From: Streptomyces seoulensis
GTDB lineage: Bacteria; Actinomycetota; Actinomycetes; Streptomycetales; Streptomycetaceae
Length of the DNA stretch: 64,000 bases
Direction: 5' to 3'
Assembly: GCA_013364255.1 (NCBI GenBank)
Contig: CP054936.1
Location: 3,874,853 to 3,938,852, forward strand
A program made the translations under genes and the position numbers. A model generated the notes under the pieces. The model searched no databases. It had not been told where the DNA came from and saw only the letters and a list, made by a program, of their open reading frames with translations. Positions 17,298-24,951 of the stretch are shown piece by piece. How positions within the stretch are numbered: position 1 is the stretch's first letter; each line of letters opens with the position of its first letter.

Positions 17298-17551
17298 AGG
17301 GCCCGCTCCGCGCCGTATGAGGTGCCCGATCTCCGCCGCTTGGAGAGCCCGCTCCGCGCCGTCCGAAAGGTCTCCTCACCCCCTTCCCAGCCCCGGCGGT
17401 CCGTGAGGTCACCGCTCGCCGCGTAGTCACCGCCTCACCCTGCGCGCAGGGTGCGTCCGGATAATGGGCAGCCCGTCCCCGTGAGCGGACGGGCTGCCCA
17501 CACTGTGGGCACTTCCGCCCCCACCCCCCACACCCCCGGACGAGCGCGCCC
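17298..17551 (+). promoter_or_regulatory. Permease leader with competing hairpins and a direct repeat
   Basis: A 16-bp direct repeat (GCCCGCTCCGCGCCGT) occurs at 17301-17316 and 17347-17362. GATAAT (17460-17465) is a good -10. It runs straight into a 14-bp perfect stem (17465-17478 with 17487-17500). The 3' end of that stem, TGCCCA, also forms TGCCCACA-C-TGTGGGCA (17495-17511). The two structures cannot form together, so this could be an operator or an RNA switch for the permease. Confidence 0.55.
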
Positions 17552-18952
17552 ATGCCAAGCAGCCCCACCCGCACCAGCACCGGCGAAGCCGCCGACGCGC
17601 CCGAGGCCAACGCCGCCTCCCTCGGGCACGGCCTCAAACAGCGCCATCTGTCGATGATCGCCCTCGGCGGGGTGATCGGCGCCGGTCTGTTCGTCGGCTC
17701 CGGCGCGGGCATCGCCGCCGCCGGCCCCTCCATCGTGGTCGCCTACGCCCTGTCCGGCGCCCTCGTGATGCTGGTGATGCGAATGCTGGGCGAGATGTCG
17801 GCCGCCCATCCGTCGTCGGGCTCCTTCTCCGCGCACGCCGAACGGGCGTTCGGGCCGTGGGCCGGCTTCACGGCGGGCTGGTCGTTCTGGGTGCTGCTGT
17901 GCACGGCGGTCGGCCTGGAGGGCATGGGCGCCGCGAAGATCGTCACGACCTGGTTGCCGGGCACGCCCGACTGGCTGTGGGTAGCGCTGTTCATGGTGGT
18001 GTTCTGCGGTGCGAACCTGGCCGCGGTGAAGAACTTCGGCGAGTTCGAGTTCTGGTTCGCCGCGCTGAAGGTCGGCGCGATCAGCCTGTTCCTGGTGCTG
18101 GGCGTCCTCGCGGTCGCCGGGGTGCTGCCCGGCACCGACTCGCCGGGCGCCTCGCACCTCACCGACTTCCTCCCGCACGGCGGCCAGGGCCTGATCGTCG
18201 GCCTGCTCGCCTCGGTGTTCGCCTACGGCGGCCTGGAGACGGTCACCATCGCGGCGGCCGAGTCCGAGAACCCGGTCAAGGGCGTGGCGAGCGCGGTGCG
18301 CACCGCCATGTGGCGGATCGCGCTGTTCTACATCGGCTCCATGGCGGTCATCGTCACCCTGGTGCCGTGGAACTCCCCGGACGTGGTCGCCAAGGGCCCC
18401 TACGTCGCCGCCCTGGACCAGCTGGGCATTCCGGGCGCCGGGCAGCTGATGAACGTGGTGGTGCTGGTCGCGCTGCTGAGCGCCATGAACGCCAACATCT
18501 ACGGCTCGTCGCGGATCGCGTACTCGCTGGTGCGGCGCGGTCAGGGGCCGCGGGCGCTGGCGAAGGTCTCCGGCGGGGTGCCGCGGGCCGCGGTGCTGGT
18601 GTCGAGCCTGTTCGGGTTCGGGTGCGTGCTGCTCAGCTACTGGCGGCCCGACGACGTCTTCCCCTGGCTGCTGAACATGATCGGGGCGGTGATCCTGGTC
18701 GTCTGGATCTTCATCGCCGTCTCGCAGCTGAGGCTGCGGCGCCGGCTGGAGCGGGAGGCGCCCCAGAAGCTGGTGGTGCGGATGTGGGCGTTCCCGTGGC
18801 TGACGTGGGTGGCGCTGGCCGGGATGGCGGCGGTGTTCGTGCTGATGGCCCGGGAGGCCGACACGCGGGTGCAGCTGTACTCGACGGGCGCGATGACGGT
18901 GGTCCTGGCGGCGATCGGCTACGCCCGGCAGCGCAAGGGCGGCCGCGGCTGA
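17552..18952 (+). CDS. AAT-family amino acid permease
   Basis: Encodes 466 residues with about 12 helices, including the GLKQRHLSMIALGGVIGAGLF and FGEFEFWFAALKV family blocks. It is clearly paralogous to the permease at 9072, but the N-terminus and the residues lining helices 3 and 6 differ, so substrate probably differs. The ribosome site is weak. The stop codon lies inside the first of three 9-bp repeats. Confidence 0.92.
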   Translation: MPSSPTRTSTGEAADAPEANAASLGHGLKQRHLSMIALGGVIGAGLFVGSGAGIAAAGPSIVVAYALSGALVMLVMRMLGEMSAAHPSSGSFSAHAERAFGPWAGFTAGWSFWVLLCTAVGLEGMGAAKIVTTWLPGTPDWLWVALFMVVFCGANLAAVKNFGEFEFWFAALKVGAISLFLVLGVLAVAGVLPGTDSPGASHLTDFLPHGGQGLIVGLLASVFAYGGLETVTIAAAESENPVKGVASAVRTAMWRIALFYIGSMAVIVTLVPWNSPDVVAKGPYVAALDQLGIPGAGQLMNVVVLVALLSAMNANIYGSSRIAYSLVRRGQGPRALAKVSGGVPRAAVLVSSLFGFGCVLLSYWRPDDVFPWLLNMIGAVILVVWIFIAVSQLRLRRRLEREAPQKLVVRMWAFPWLTWVALAGMAAVFVLMAREADTRVQLYSTGAMTVVLAAIGYARQRKGGRG

Positions 18953-18976
18953 CGTACCTGACGTACCTGACGTACG
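18950..18976 (+). repeat. Three 9-bp repeats that repeat the stop codon
   Basis: TGACGTACC three times (last copy ends in G). The first TGA is the permease stop, and the 9-bp period puts two further TGA codons in the same frame. Confidence 0.85.
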
Positions 18977-18996
18977 GCCCCTCGGGTGCCGGACTC

Positions 18997-19037
18997 GCCG
19001 GAAGGCCCCCGCGTGACGCACGCGGGGGCCTTCCGGC
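18997..19037 (+). terminator. Terminator of the permease gene
   Basis: An 18-bp perfect stem around a 5-base loop starting 45 bases after the stop. Confidence 0.85.
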
Positions 19038-19073
19038 GTGCGGCGCACTTGCCCGGACACGGCCTCTTGTTGC

Positions 19074-19100
19074 TAACTTGTAGTTGCAAGCCATTCGCAA
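19074..19100 (+). promoter_or_regulatory. Nur-like operator over a promoter
   Basis: -10 TAACTT (19074-19079) is followed by TTGCAA-GCCAT-TCGCAA (19084-19100). This differs at one position from the nickel-regulator Nur consensus as I remember it (tGCaa-N5-ttGCAA). The box spans the predicted start point (~19086), the right place for repression. TTGCCC at 19049-19054 is a possible -35. Confidence 0.55.
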
Positions 19101-19242
19101 TAACGTGCTGCCATGGCCGCGTCGGCCGGTCCCGCCGCCGCGCGCACCGAAGCGTCCCGCCTCGTGATCGTCTTCTCACCCTTCACGCGGGCGGGCGGAA
19201 AGAAGGAGACCCCCGCGAGGACATGACTCGCGGGGGTCTTCC
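19086..19242 (+). ncRNA. Candidate short RNA gene at the sodF position (s-SodF-like)
   Basis: From the predicted start to the terminator is about 155 bases, with no superoxide dismutase frame. In S. coelicolor, as I recall, sodF lies at this place; Nur with nickel represses it, and a 3'UTR fragment (s-SodF) pairs with the sodN mRNA up to its ribosome site. Here 19159-19181 contains CCTCGTGATCGTCTTCTCAC, whose complement ends in GATCACGAGG, a Shine-Dalgarno-like sequence. A 37-residue frame (19113-19226) exists but looks non-coding. I infer a stand-alone regulatory RNA that has lost the enzyme frame. Confidence 0.45.
19207..19239. terminator. Terminator of the short RNA unit
   Basis: 13-bp perfect stem AGACCCCCGCGAG / CTCGCGGGGGTCT with a 7-base loop. 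It may also end the leftward DsbA-like gene. Confidence 0.8.
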
Positions 19243-19243
19243 C

Positions 19244-19270
19244 GTAAGGGCCGTAAGGGCCGTAAGGGCG
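19244..19270. repeat. Three 9-bp repeats
   Basis: GTAAGGGCC three times in tandem (last copy ends in G), directly after the terminator. A second 9-bp triplet array in one short gap. Confidence 0.8.
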
Positions 19271-19319
19271 CTACGGGCCCGTCGGACCCTTAGGGGGGCG
19301 CGCCGGGAACGCTCCGGGG

Positions 19320-19979
19320 TTACAGGTTGCTGAAGTCCGGGCCGGCCGTGCGGGTGCGCTTGATCTCGTAGAAGCCGGGGACCGAGGCGACCGCGACCGT
19401 GCCGTCCCACAGGCGGGCCGCCTCGTCGCCCTTGGGGGCCGGGGTGACGACCGGGCCGAAGAAGGCGATCTGCTCGCCGTCGGCGCCGGGCAGCGCGATG
19501 ACCGGGGTGCCGACCTCCTGGCCGACCTTGTCGATGCCCTCCTTGTGGGAGGCGCGCAGTTCCGCGTCGAACTCGAAGTCCTCCTGGTCGGCGTAGTCGA
19601 TGAGGTCGGCGGGCAGGCCCGCGTCCGCCAGCGCGCCGGCGATCGCCTCGCGGGTGGCGCCCTCGCCCTGGTTGTGGAAGCGGGTGCCGAGCGCGGTGTA
19701 GAGCGGGCCGAGGACGTCCTCGCCGTGCTTCTGCCAGGCAGCGGTCACCACGCGCACCGGCGCCCACGCCTTGGTGGACAGCAGCTCCCGGTACTCCTCG
19801 GGCAGGGTGTCGATCTTGGGCTCGTTGAGCACGGCCAGGCTCATGATGTGCCAGCGGACCTCGATGTCGCGCACCTTCTCGACCTCCAGCACCCACCGGG
19901 AGGTCATCCAGGCCCACGGGCACAGCGGGTCGAACCAGAAGTCGACGGGCGTCCTGGCGGCGGAGGCGTTCTCGGACAT
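19320..19979 (-). CDS. DsbA-fold protein, Rv2466c-like, with CPWA site
   Basis: Encodes 219 residues. The N-terminus reads VDFWFDPLCPWAWMTSRWVLE, a thioredoxin-fold active site on the first helix, and GTPVIALPG supplies the cis-proline. It resembles the mycothiol-dependent reductase family typified by mycobacterial Rv2466c, but the site is CPWA rather than CPWC, so only one catalytic Cys is present. This favours a monothiol mechanism with mycothiol. It is monocistronic, with AGGAGAG before the ATG. Confidence 0.85.
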   Translation of the reverse strand: MSENASAARTPVDFWFDPLCPWAWMTSRWVLEVEKVRDIEVRWHIMSLAVLNEPKIDTLPEEYRELLSTKAWAPVRVVTAAWQKHGEDVLGPLYTALGTRFHNQGEGATREAIAGALADAGLPADLIDYADQEDFEFDAELRASHKEGIDKVGQEVGTPVIALPGADGEQIAFFGPVVTPAPKGDEAARLWDGTVAVASVPGFYEIKRTRTAGPDFSNL

Positions 19980-20115
19980 GGCTCTCCTCGGTATCGGGGC
20001 TTTGAACGGGCCAACCCGATCGTTCGCTAGGGCATTCCCTGATGTCCGGCGTCAGGTCCGCATGGCAGGATCGGTGCTGTCCACATCTTGATCACGACAC
20101 GAGGGAGTGCCGTCC

Positions 20116-22698
20116 GTGCCCGGTGAGAATCTGTCCCGCGACGAGGCCCGGGAGCGGGCCGCTCTGCTGTCCGTCGACGGGTACGAGGTGTCCCTCGACA
20201 TCCGCTCGGCGGTCGGCGGGCCCGAGGGCGACGGGCCGCGCACCTTCCGGTCCGTCACCACGATCCGCTTCCGCTGCAACGAGCCGGGCGCCAGCAGCTT
20301 CGCCGACCTGATCGCGCCGGGCGTCACCGCCGTCTCGCTCAACGGCCGCGACCTGGACCCGGGCGAGGTCTTCGACGGCTCCCGGATCCTGCTGGAGGAC
20401 CTGGCCGCCGACAACGAGCTGGTCGTGGACGCCCGGTGCGCCTACTCGCGCACCGGCGAGGGCATGCACCGCTTCGTCGACCCGGAGGACGGCGAGGTCT
20501 ACCTCTACACGCAGTACGAGCCGGCCGACTCCCGCCGGGTCTTCGCCAACTTCGAGCAGCCCGACCTCAAGGCCCCCTTCCGCTTCGAGGTGCGGGCGCC
20601 GCAGGGCTGGACGGTGTGGAGCAACGGCGCGGGCGAGCAGCACGACGGGGTGTGGCGGTTCGCGGAGACGAAGCCGATCTCGACGTACATCACGTGCGTG
20701 GTGGCGGGGCCGTACCACTACGTCACCGACACCTACGAGCGGGAGCTGGCGGACGGGACGCGGCTGGAGATCCCGCTCGGCGCGCTGTGCCGCAAGGGCC
20801 TCGCCCGGCATTTCGACGCCGACGACGTCTTCCTGATCACCAAGCAGGGTTTGGACTTCTTCCACGAGCACTTCGACTACCCGTACCCGTTCGGCAAGTA
20901 CGACCAGGCGTTCGTGCCGGAGTACAACCTCGGCGCGATGGAGAACCCGGGCCTGGTGACCTTCCGCGAGGAGTACATCTTCCGCGGCAAGGTGACGCAG
21001 GCGTCCTACGAGGCGCGGGCCAACGTCATCCTGCACGAGATGGCGCACATGTGGTTCGGCGACCTGGTCACCATGGTGTGGTGGGACGACCTGTGGCTGA
21101 AGGAGTCCTTCGCGGACTTCATGGGCACCTTCGGCAACGTCGGCGCGACCCGCTTCGAGGACTCCTGGATCACCTTCGCCAACCGCCGCAAGGCGTGGGC
21201 GTACCGGGCCGACCAGCTGCCCTCCACGCACCCGATCACCGCGGACATCCGCGACCTCCAGGACGCCAAGCTGAACTTCGACGGCATCACCTACGCCAAG
21301 GGCGCCAGCGTCCTCAAGCAGCTGGTGGCGTACGTCGGCCAGGACGCGTTCCTGGAGGGCGCGCGCCGCTACTTCAAGCGGCACGCCTACGGCAACACCC
21401 GCCTGGGCGACCTGCTGGCGGTGCTGGCCGAGACCAGCGGCCGGGACATGGGCGTCTGGGCGCGGTCCTGGCTCCAGACGGCCGGCGTCAACTCGCTGAC
21501 CCCGCAGGTGCTGCTGGACGCCGAGGGCCGTATCGACGAGCTGGCGGTGGTGCAGGAGGCCGCCGAGTCGCACCCCGAGCTGCGCCCGCACCGCGTCGCG
21601 GTGGGCCTGTACCGGCGCTCGCAGGTCGGCGCCCTGGAGCGGTACGCGCGCGCCGAGGTGGACGTGGCCGGCGCCCGTACGGTGGTCGCCGGGCTGGCCG
21701 GCCAGGACGCGCCGGAACTGGTGCTGGTCAACGACGACGACCTCACCTTCTGCAAGATCCGCTTCGACGCGACCTCGCTGGCCACGCTGCGTGAGCAGCT
21801 GGGCGCGCTGACCGATCCGCTGGCCCGCGCCCTGTGCTGGTCGGCGCTGTGGAACCTGACCCGCGACGCGCTGCTGCCGGCGCGGGAGTTCATCGACCTG
21901 GTGCTGCGGTTCGCCGGCCGGGAGACCGACATCGGCGTGCTCCAGATGCTGCACGCGTGGGCGCGTTCGGCGCTCGTGCACTACGTCGCGCCCGAGTGGC
22001 GCGCGGCGGCCGGCACGGCGCTCGCCCAGGGGGCGCTGGCCGAGCTGCGGCAGGCCGAGCCGGGCAGCGAGCACCAGCTGGCGTGGGCGCGGTTCTTCGC
22101 CGCCGCGGCCTCGGCGCCGGCCGATCTGGAGCTGCTGCGCGCCCTGCTGGACGGCGCCGAGGAGATCACCGGTCTGGACGTCGACCAGGAGCTGCGCTGG
22201 GCGTTCCTGGAGCCGCTGGCGACCTATGGGGCGGCCGACGAGAAGGCGCTCGCCGCCGAACTCGCCCGCGACGACACGGCCTCCGGCAAGCGACACCAGG
22301 TGCGCTGCCTGGCCGCGCGGCCCTCGGCCGCGGTGAAGGCACAGGCGTGGGCGCAGGTGGTGGAGTCGGACGCGTTGTCGAACGCGCTGGTGGAGGCCAC
22401 CATCGCGGGCTTCGAGCGGTCCTCGCAGCGGGAGCTGCTCGCGCCGTACGCGGAGCGGTACTTCGCGGTGATCGAGCGGGTGTGGCGGGAGCGGTCGATC
22501 CAGATCGCGATGCACGTGGTGCAGGGGATGTTCCCGGCGCTCCAGGACTCGCCCGGGACGCTGGCGGCGACGGACGCGTGGCTCGCCGCGCACGAGGACG
22601 CGGCGCCCGCGCTGCGCCGCCTGGTCCTGGAGGCCCGCGACGACCTGGCGCGGGCGCTGCGCGGGCAGGAGTGCGACGCGGCGGTGGGCGCGGCGTGA
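20116..22698 (+). CDS. pepN: Aminopeptidase N (M1 family), first copy
   Basis: Encodes 860 residues. It removes N-terminal amino acids from peptides. The exopeptidase motif is GAMENPG and the zinc site is H307-E-M-A-H311 with E330 (18 residues later). A C-terminal ERAP1-like helical domain follows. I chose GTG 20116 because GAGGGAG is eight bases upstream and the encoded PGENLSRDEAR aligns with the start of the second copy; GTG 20107 would overlap the ribosome site. A second pepN lies 8.6 kb downstream. It differs at the motif (GAMENAG) and near the zinc site. Confidence 0.95.
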   Translation: MPGENLSRDEARERAALLSVDGYEVSLDIRSAVGGPEGDGPRTFRSVTTIRFRCNEPGASSFADLIAPGVTAVSLNGRDLDPGEVFDGSRILLEDLAADNELVVDARCAYSRTGEGMHRFVDPEDGEVYLYTQYEPADSRRVFANFEQPDLKAPFRFEVRAPQGWTVWSNGAGEQHDGVWRFAETKPISTYITCVVAGPYHYVTDTYERELADGTRLEIPLGALCRKGLARHFDADDVFLITKQGLDFFHEHFDYPYPFGKYDQAFVPEYNLGAMENPGLVTFREEYIFRGKVTQASYEARANVILHEMAHMWFGDLVTMVWWDDLWLKESFADFMGTFGNVGATRFEDSWITFANRRKAWAYRADQLPSTHPITADIRDLQDAKLNFDGITYAKGASVLKQLVAYVGQDAFLEGARRYFKRHAYGNTRLGDLLAVLAETSGRDMGVWARSWLQTAGVNSLTPQVLLDAEGRIDELAVVQEAAESHPELRPHRVAVGLYRRSQVGALERYARAEVDVAGARTVVAGLAGQDAPELVLVNDDDLTFCKIRFDATSLATLREQLGALTDPLARALCWSALWNLTRDALLPAREFIDLVLRFAGRETDIGVLQMLHAWARSALVHYVAPEWRAAAGTALAQGALAELRQAEPGSEHQLAWARFFAAAASAPADLELLRALLDGAEEITGLDVDQELRWAFLEPLATYGAADEKALAAELARDDTASGKRHQVRCLAARPSAAVKAQAWAQVVESDALSNALVEATIAGFERSSQRELLAPYAERYFAVIERVWRERSIQIAMHVVQGMFPALQDSPGTLAATDAWLAAHEDAAPALRRLVLEARDDLARALRGQECDAAVGAA

Positions 22699-22764
22699 GC
22701 CGACGCCCACGGGCTGCCGCCTGAGCTTGAGTCGGGCTTGAATCTCGGCTGAGTCGCGGCCTGC

Positions 22765-22812
22765 GTCGGGGCTTGGGTCGGGGCTTGGGTCGGGGCTTGG
22801 GTCGGGGCTTGA
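22765..22812. repeat. Four tandem 12-bp repeats after pepN
   Basis: GTCGGGGCTTGG at 22765, 22777, 22789 and 22801 (last copy ends in A), with degenerate copies just upstream. Non-coding. Confidence 0.85.
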
Positions 22813-22851
22813 GCTTTGGCCAAAGCTCGGGCGTGGAGTAACTGTTACAAG

Positions 22852-22902
22852 ATGCCCCGTAACCCCTGGTCCGGCCCGTGCGGACCAGGGGTTTTCGGCA
22901 TC
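22852..22902 (+). terminator. Terminator of the first pepN
   Basis: 13-bp stem (22861-22873 with 22881-22893) followed by T's, and an outer GATGCC/GGCATC pairing. Confidence 0.9.
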
Positions 22903-22996
22903 CGAACACCCGTCCTTTAGTGCTGCCTTGTCCGGCTTTGTCGACGGACGTGTAACAGCGGTTAGCGGGTGGTGCGGGTGCGGGAAGTTCCCCGGC

Positions 22997-24046
22997 ATGA
23001 ACCACAACACCCCGCTCTCCCCCCGCCCCCTGAGCCACCTCGCCGAGACGCACCGCCGGGTCCTGACCACCGCTCAACTGCGCGCCCACGGCGTGTCGGC
23101 GGCCGAGACGACCGAGCGGTGCCGGGCCGGCGGCCCCTGGCAGCAGTACCTGCCGGGCGTGTTCCTGCTCCACCCGGGCCCGCCGACCAGCGAGGAGCGG
23201 CTGCACGCGGTCCTCATGTACGCGACGCGCGGCTCGACGCCGCAGCCGGCGCCCGGCGTGCCGGCGCAGCCCACCGCCCGGCGGCCGCGCCGTCCGGCGC
23301 CCGCCGACGTGATGATCACCGGCCTCGCCGCGCTCACCCTGCACGGCTTCGCCGCCGCGCCCGCCCTGCCGGCGCTGGAGAAGATCGACGTCCTGGTGCC
23401 GCGGCCGCGCCGGCTGCGCTCGGCCGGCTGCGCCCGCGTCCTGCGGTCGGCCGAACCGCCGGCGCCCGAGGTGGTCACGGGCCTGCCGGTGGCCCCGGTG
23501 CCGCGCGCCCTGGCCGACGCGGTGGCCGGGCTGCGGGACGCGGCGGTGGTGCAGCGGCTGCTGACGGAGGCGGTGCGCGGCGGGCACTGCGAACCGGCCG
23601 CGGTGGTGCGCGAACTGTCCGAGCAGCGGCTGCTGAACCGGCCGCACGTGGTGGACGCGGTGGACTCGCTGCTGGCCGAGGGCCGCTCCATCGCCGAGGA
23701 GCGGCTGTACCGGATGGTCGCCGAGCACGGCCTGCCCGACCCGGTGTGGAACGTGGACCTGCGGCTGCCGGGCGGCCCGCACCTGGGCGGTCTGGACGCG
23801 TACTGGCCCGACGAGGCGGTCGCGCTGGAACTGGACACCCGGGCGCCCCGCCAGAACGACGACGCGCTGTGGACGGAGTACGCCCGCAAGCGCGAACTCC
23901 TGGAGCGCCTCGGCATCACGGTCGTCCACGTCACCCCGAAGAAGCTCCGCGACGCACCGGCCCAGCAGGCCACGGTGGTCCGCACCGCCCTGATGGCCGC
24001 GACCGACCGCGACCCGGCGGTGTACGTGGTGGTACTGCCCCACTAG
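22997..24046 (+). CDS. AbiEi-like N-terminus fused to a DUF559-type nuclease-like domain
   Basis: Encodes 349 residues. Residues ~10-75 (RRVLTTAQLRAHGVS...PWQQYLPGVFLL) resemble the winged-helix domain of AbiEi type IV antitoxins. The C-terminal ~110 residues carry GGLDAYWPDEAVALELD and then ERLGITVVHVTPKKL, the layout of DUF559/Vsr-like PD-(D/E)xK folds. The ExK lysine is not obvious, so activity is uncertain. No AbiEii-type toxin gene is adjacent. Such proteins are common alone in actinobacteria and their role is unknown. Confidence 0.7.
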   Translation: MNHNTPLSPRPLSHLAETHRRVLTTAQLRAHGVSAAETTERCRAGGPWQQYLPGVFLLHPGPPTSEERLHAVLMYATRGSTPQPAPGVPAQPTARRPRRPAPADVMITGLAALTLHGFAAAPALPALEKIDVLVPRPRRLRSAGCARVLRSAEPPAPEVVTGLPVAPVPRALADAVAGLRDAAVVQRLLTEAVRGGHCEPAAVVRELSEQRLLNRPHVVDAVDSLLAEGRSIAEERLYRMVAEHGLPDPVWNVDLRLPGGPHLGGLDAYWPDEAVALELDTRAPRQNDDALWTEYARKRELLERLGITVVHVTPKKLRDAPAQQATVVRTALMAATDRDPAVYVVVLPH

Positions 24047-24104
24047 CAGCGGGGCACCCACCGGGGGACGGCGCACCGCGGGGGGCGGAGCCGTCAGGAG
24101 GGGA

Positions 24105-24146
24105 GCGCAGGGGCCGCCGGGCACACCAGCCCGCCGGCCCCTGCGC
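24105..24146. terminator. Terminator between convergent genes
   Basis: 11-bp arms GCGCAGGGGCC / GGCCCCTGCGC enclosing a second GGGC/GCCC stem, between the stop codons of the AbiEi-like and Nudix genes. Confidence 0.8.
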
Positions 24147-24167
24147 GCGTGCGCCGCCCCGCGGCCG

Positions 24168-24626
24168 CTACGCCTGCTCCCCCGGCACCCGGCCCACCCC
24201 CGGCCGCTCGCGCCACAGGCGCAGGCCGACGTCGACCAGTTCGACGCGCTGGAGGTCGGGGACCGACTCCAGGGGGTGCCAGGCGGCCAGGTCGGTGGAG
24301 CCGTTCGTCTCGTTGCGCAGTTCGCCGCCGGTGACCCGGCCTTCGTAGACGATGCGCAGGCCGTGGAAGTCGGCCTGGGCGCCCAGCGGGCGCGGATAGG
24401 TGCGGCGGATCGAGTCCAGGCCGAGCAGGGTCACCGGCTCGACGGTGTAGCCGGTCTCCTCCTCGGCCTCGCGGACGACGGTGTCGTAGGGGTCCTCGCC
24501 GTGCTCCATGCCGCCGCCGGGCAGGGTCCAGCGGCGCGCGCCGTCCCGTGCGACCCACCGGGCCAGCAGCATCCGTCCGTCCTGTACACACACGGCGTAG
24601 GCCGCCACCCGCAACTCCTCACGCAT
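24168..24626 (-). CDS. Nudix hydrolase
   Basis: Encodes 152 residues. The Nudix box is complete: GGGMEHGEDPYDTVVREAEE followed by ETGY fits GX5EX7REUXEEXGU. It hydrolyses a nucleoside diphosphate linked to another group; the substrate cannot be told. There is no ribosome site match better than GAGG before the ATG. Confidence 0.93.
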   Translation of the reverse strand: MREELRVAAYAVCVQDGRMLLARWVARDGARRWTLPGGGMEHGEDPYDTVVREAEEETGYTVEPVTLLGLDSIRRTYPRPLGAQADFHGLRIVYEGRVTGGELRNETNGSTDLAAWHPLESVPDLQRVELVDVGLRLWRERPGVGRVPGEQA

Positions 24627-24951
24627 GAGGAGACGTTACGGCAGCGGCGGCCCGGCCGGAGCGTGTTCGGGCGGGTCGAGGGGGTGGCCGGGCGCGGCGA
24701 CGGTGCGCAGGCGGGCCGCCACGGCGCGCGGTCGCGGGTACGGAACGCCGGTCGGTATCGGCGCTTTCGGGAGGGAACGTCCTCGGTGGCGCATGGCGGA
24801 AGTACGCCATGGGTCCATCCCGCCACGGTCAACTCTCCACAAACATCTCCCCCTTGGGTAAAGCTGAGCGATCGTCCGGCTCCGAAATCCGGACGTCCGC
24901 GATCGAACCCGATCGCACCTCGCCTGGTTCCTTTATCTGCAAGGGATGCCG
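24627..24951. promoter_or_regulatory. Upstream region of the subtilase, with two inverted repeats
   Basis: CATGGCG-GAAGTA-CGCCATG (24792-24811) and CGTCCGG-CTCCGAAAT-CCGGACG (24873-24895) are perfect inverted repeats in the 325 bases between the Nudix and protease genes. The first is placed like an operator; the second would fold in the mRNA leader. No other gene seen. Confidence 0.45.

Noticed and set aside
17317..17406. A 29-residue frame as a leader peptide of the second permease
   Set aside because: It ends before the likely -10 at 17460 and has no ribosome site or -10 of its own.
19113..19226. A 37-residue coding gene downstream of the Nur-like box
   Set aside because: Its end runs into the terminator stem, it has no ribosome site and no resemblance to SodF; better explained as RNA.
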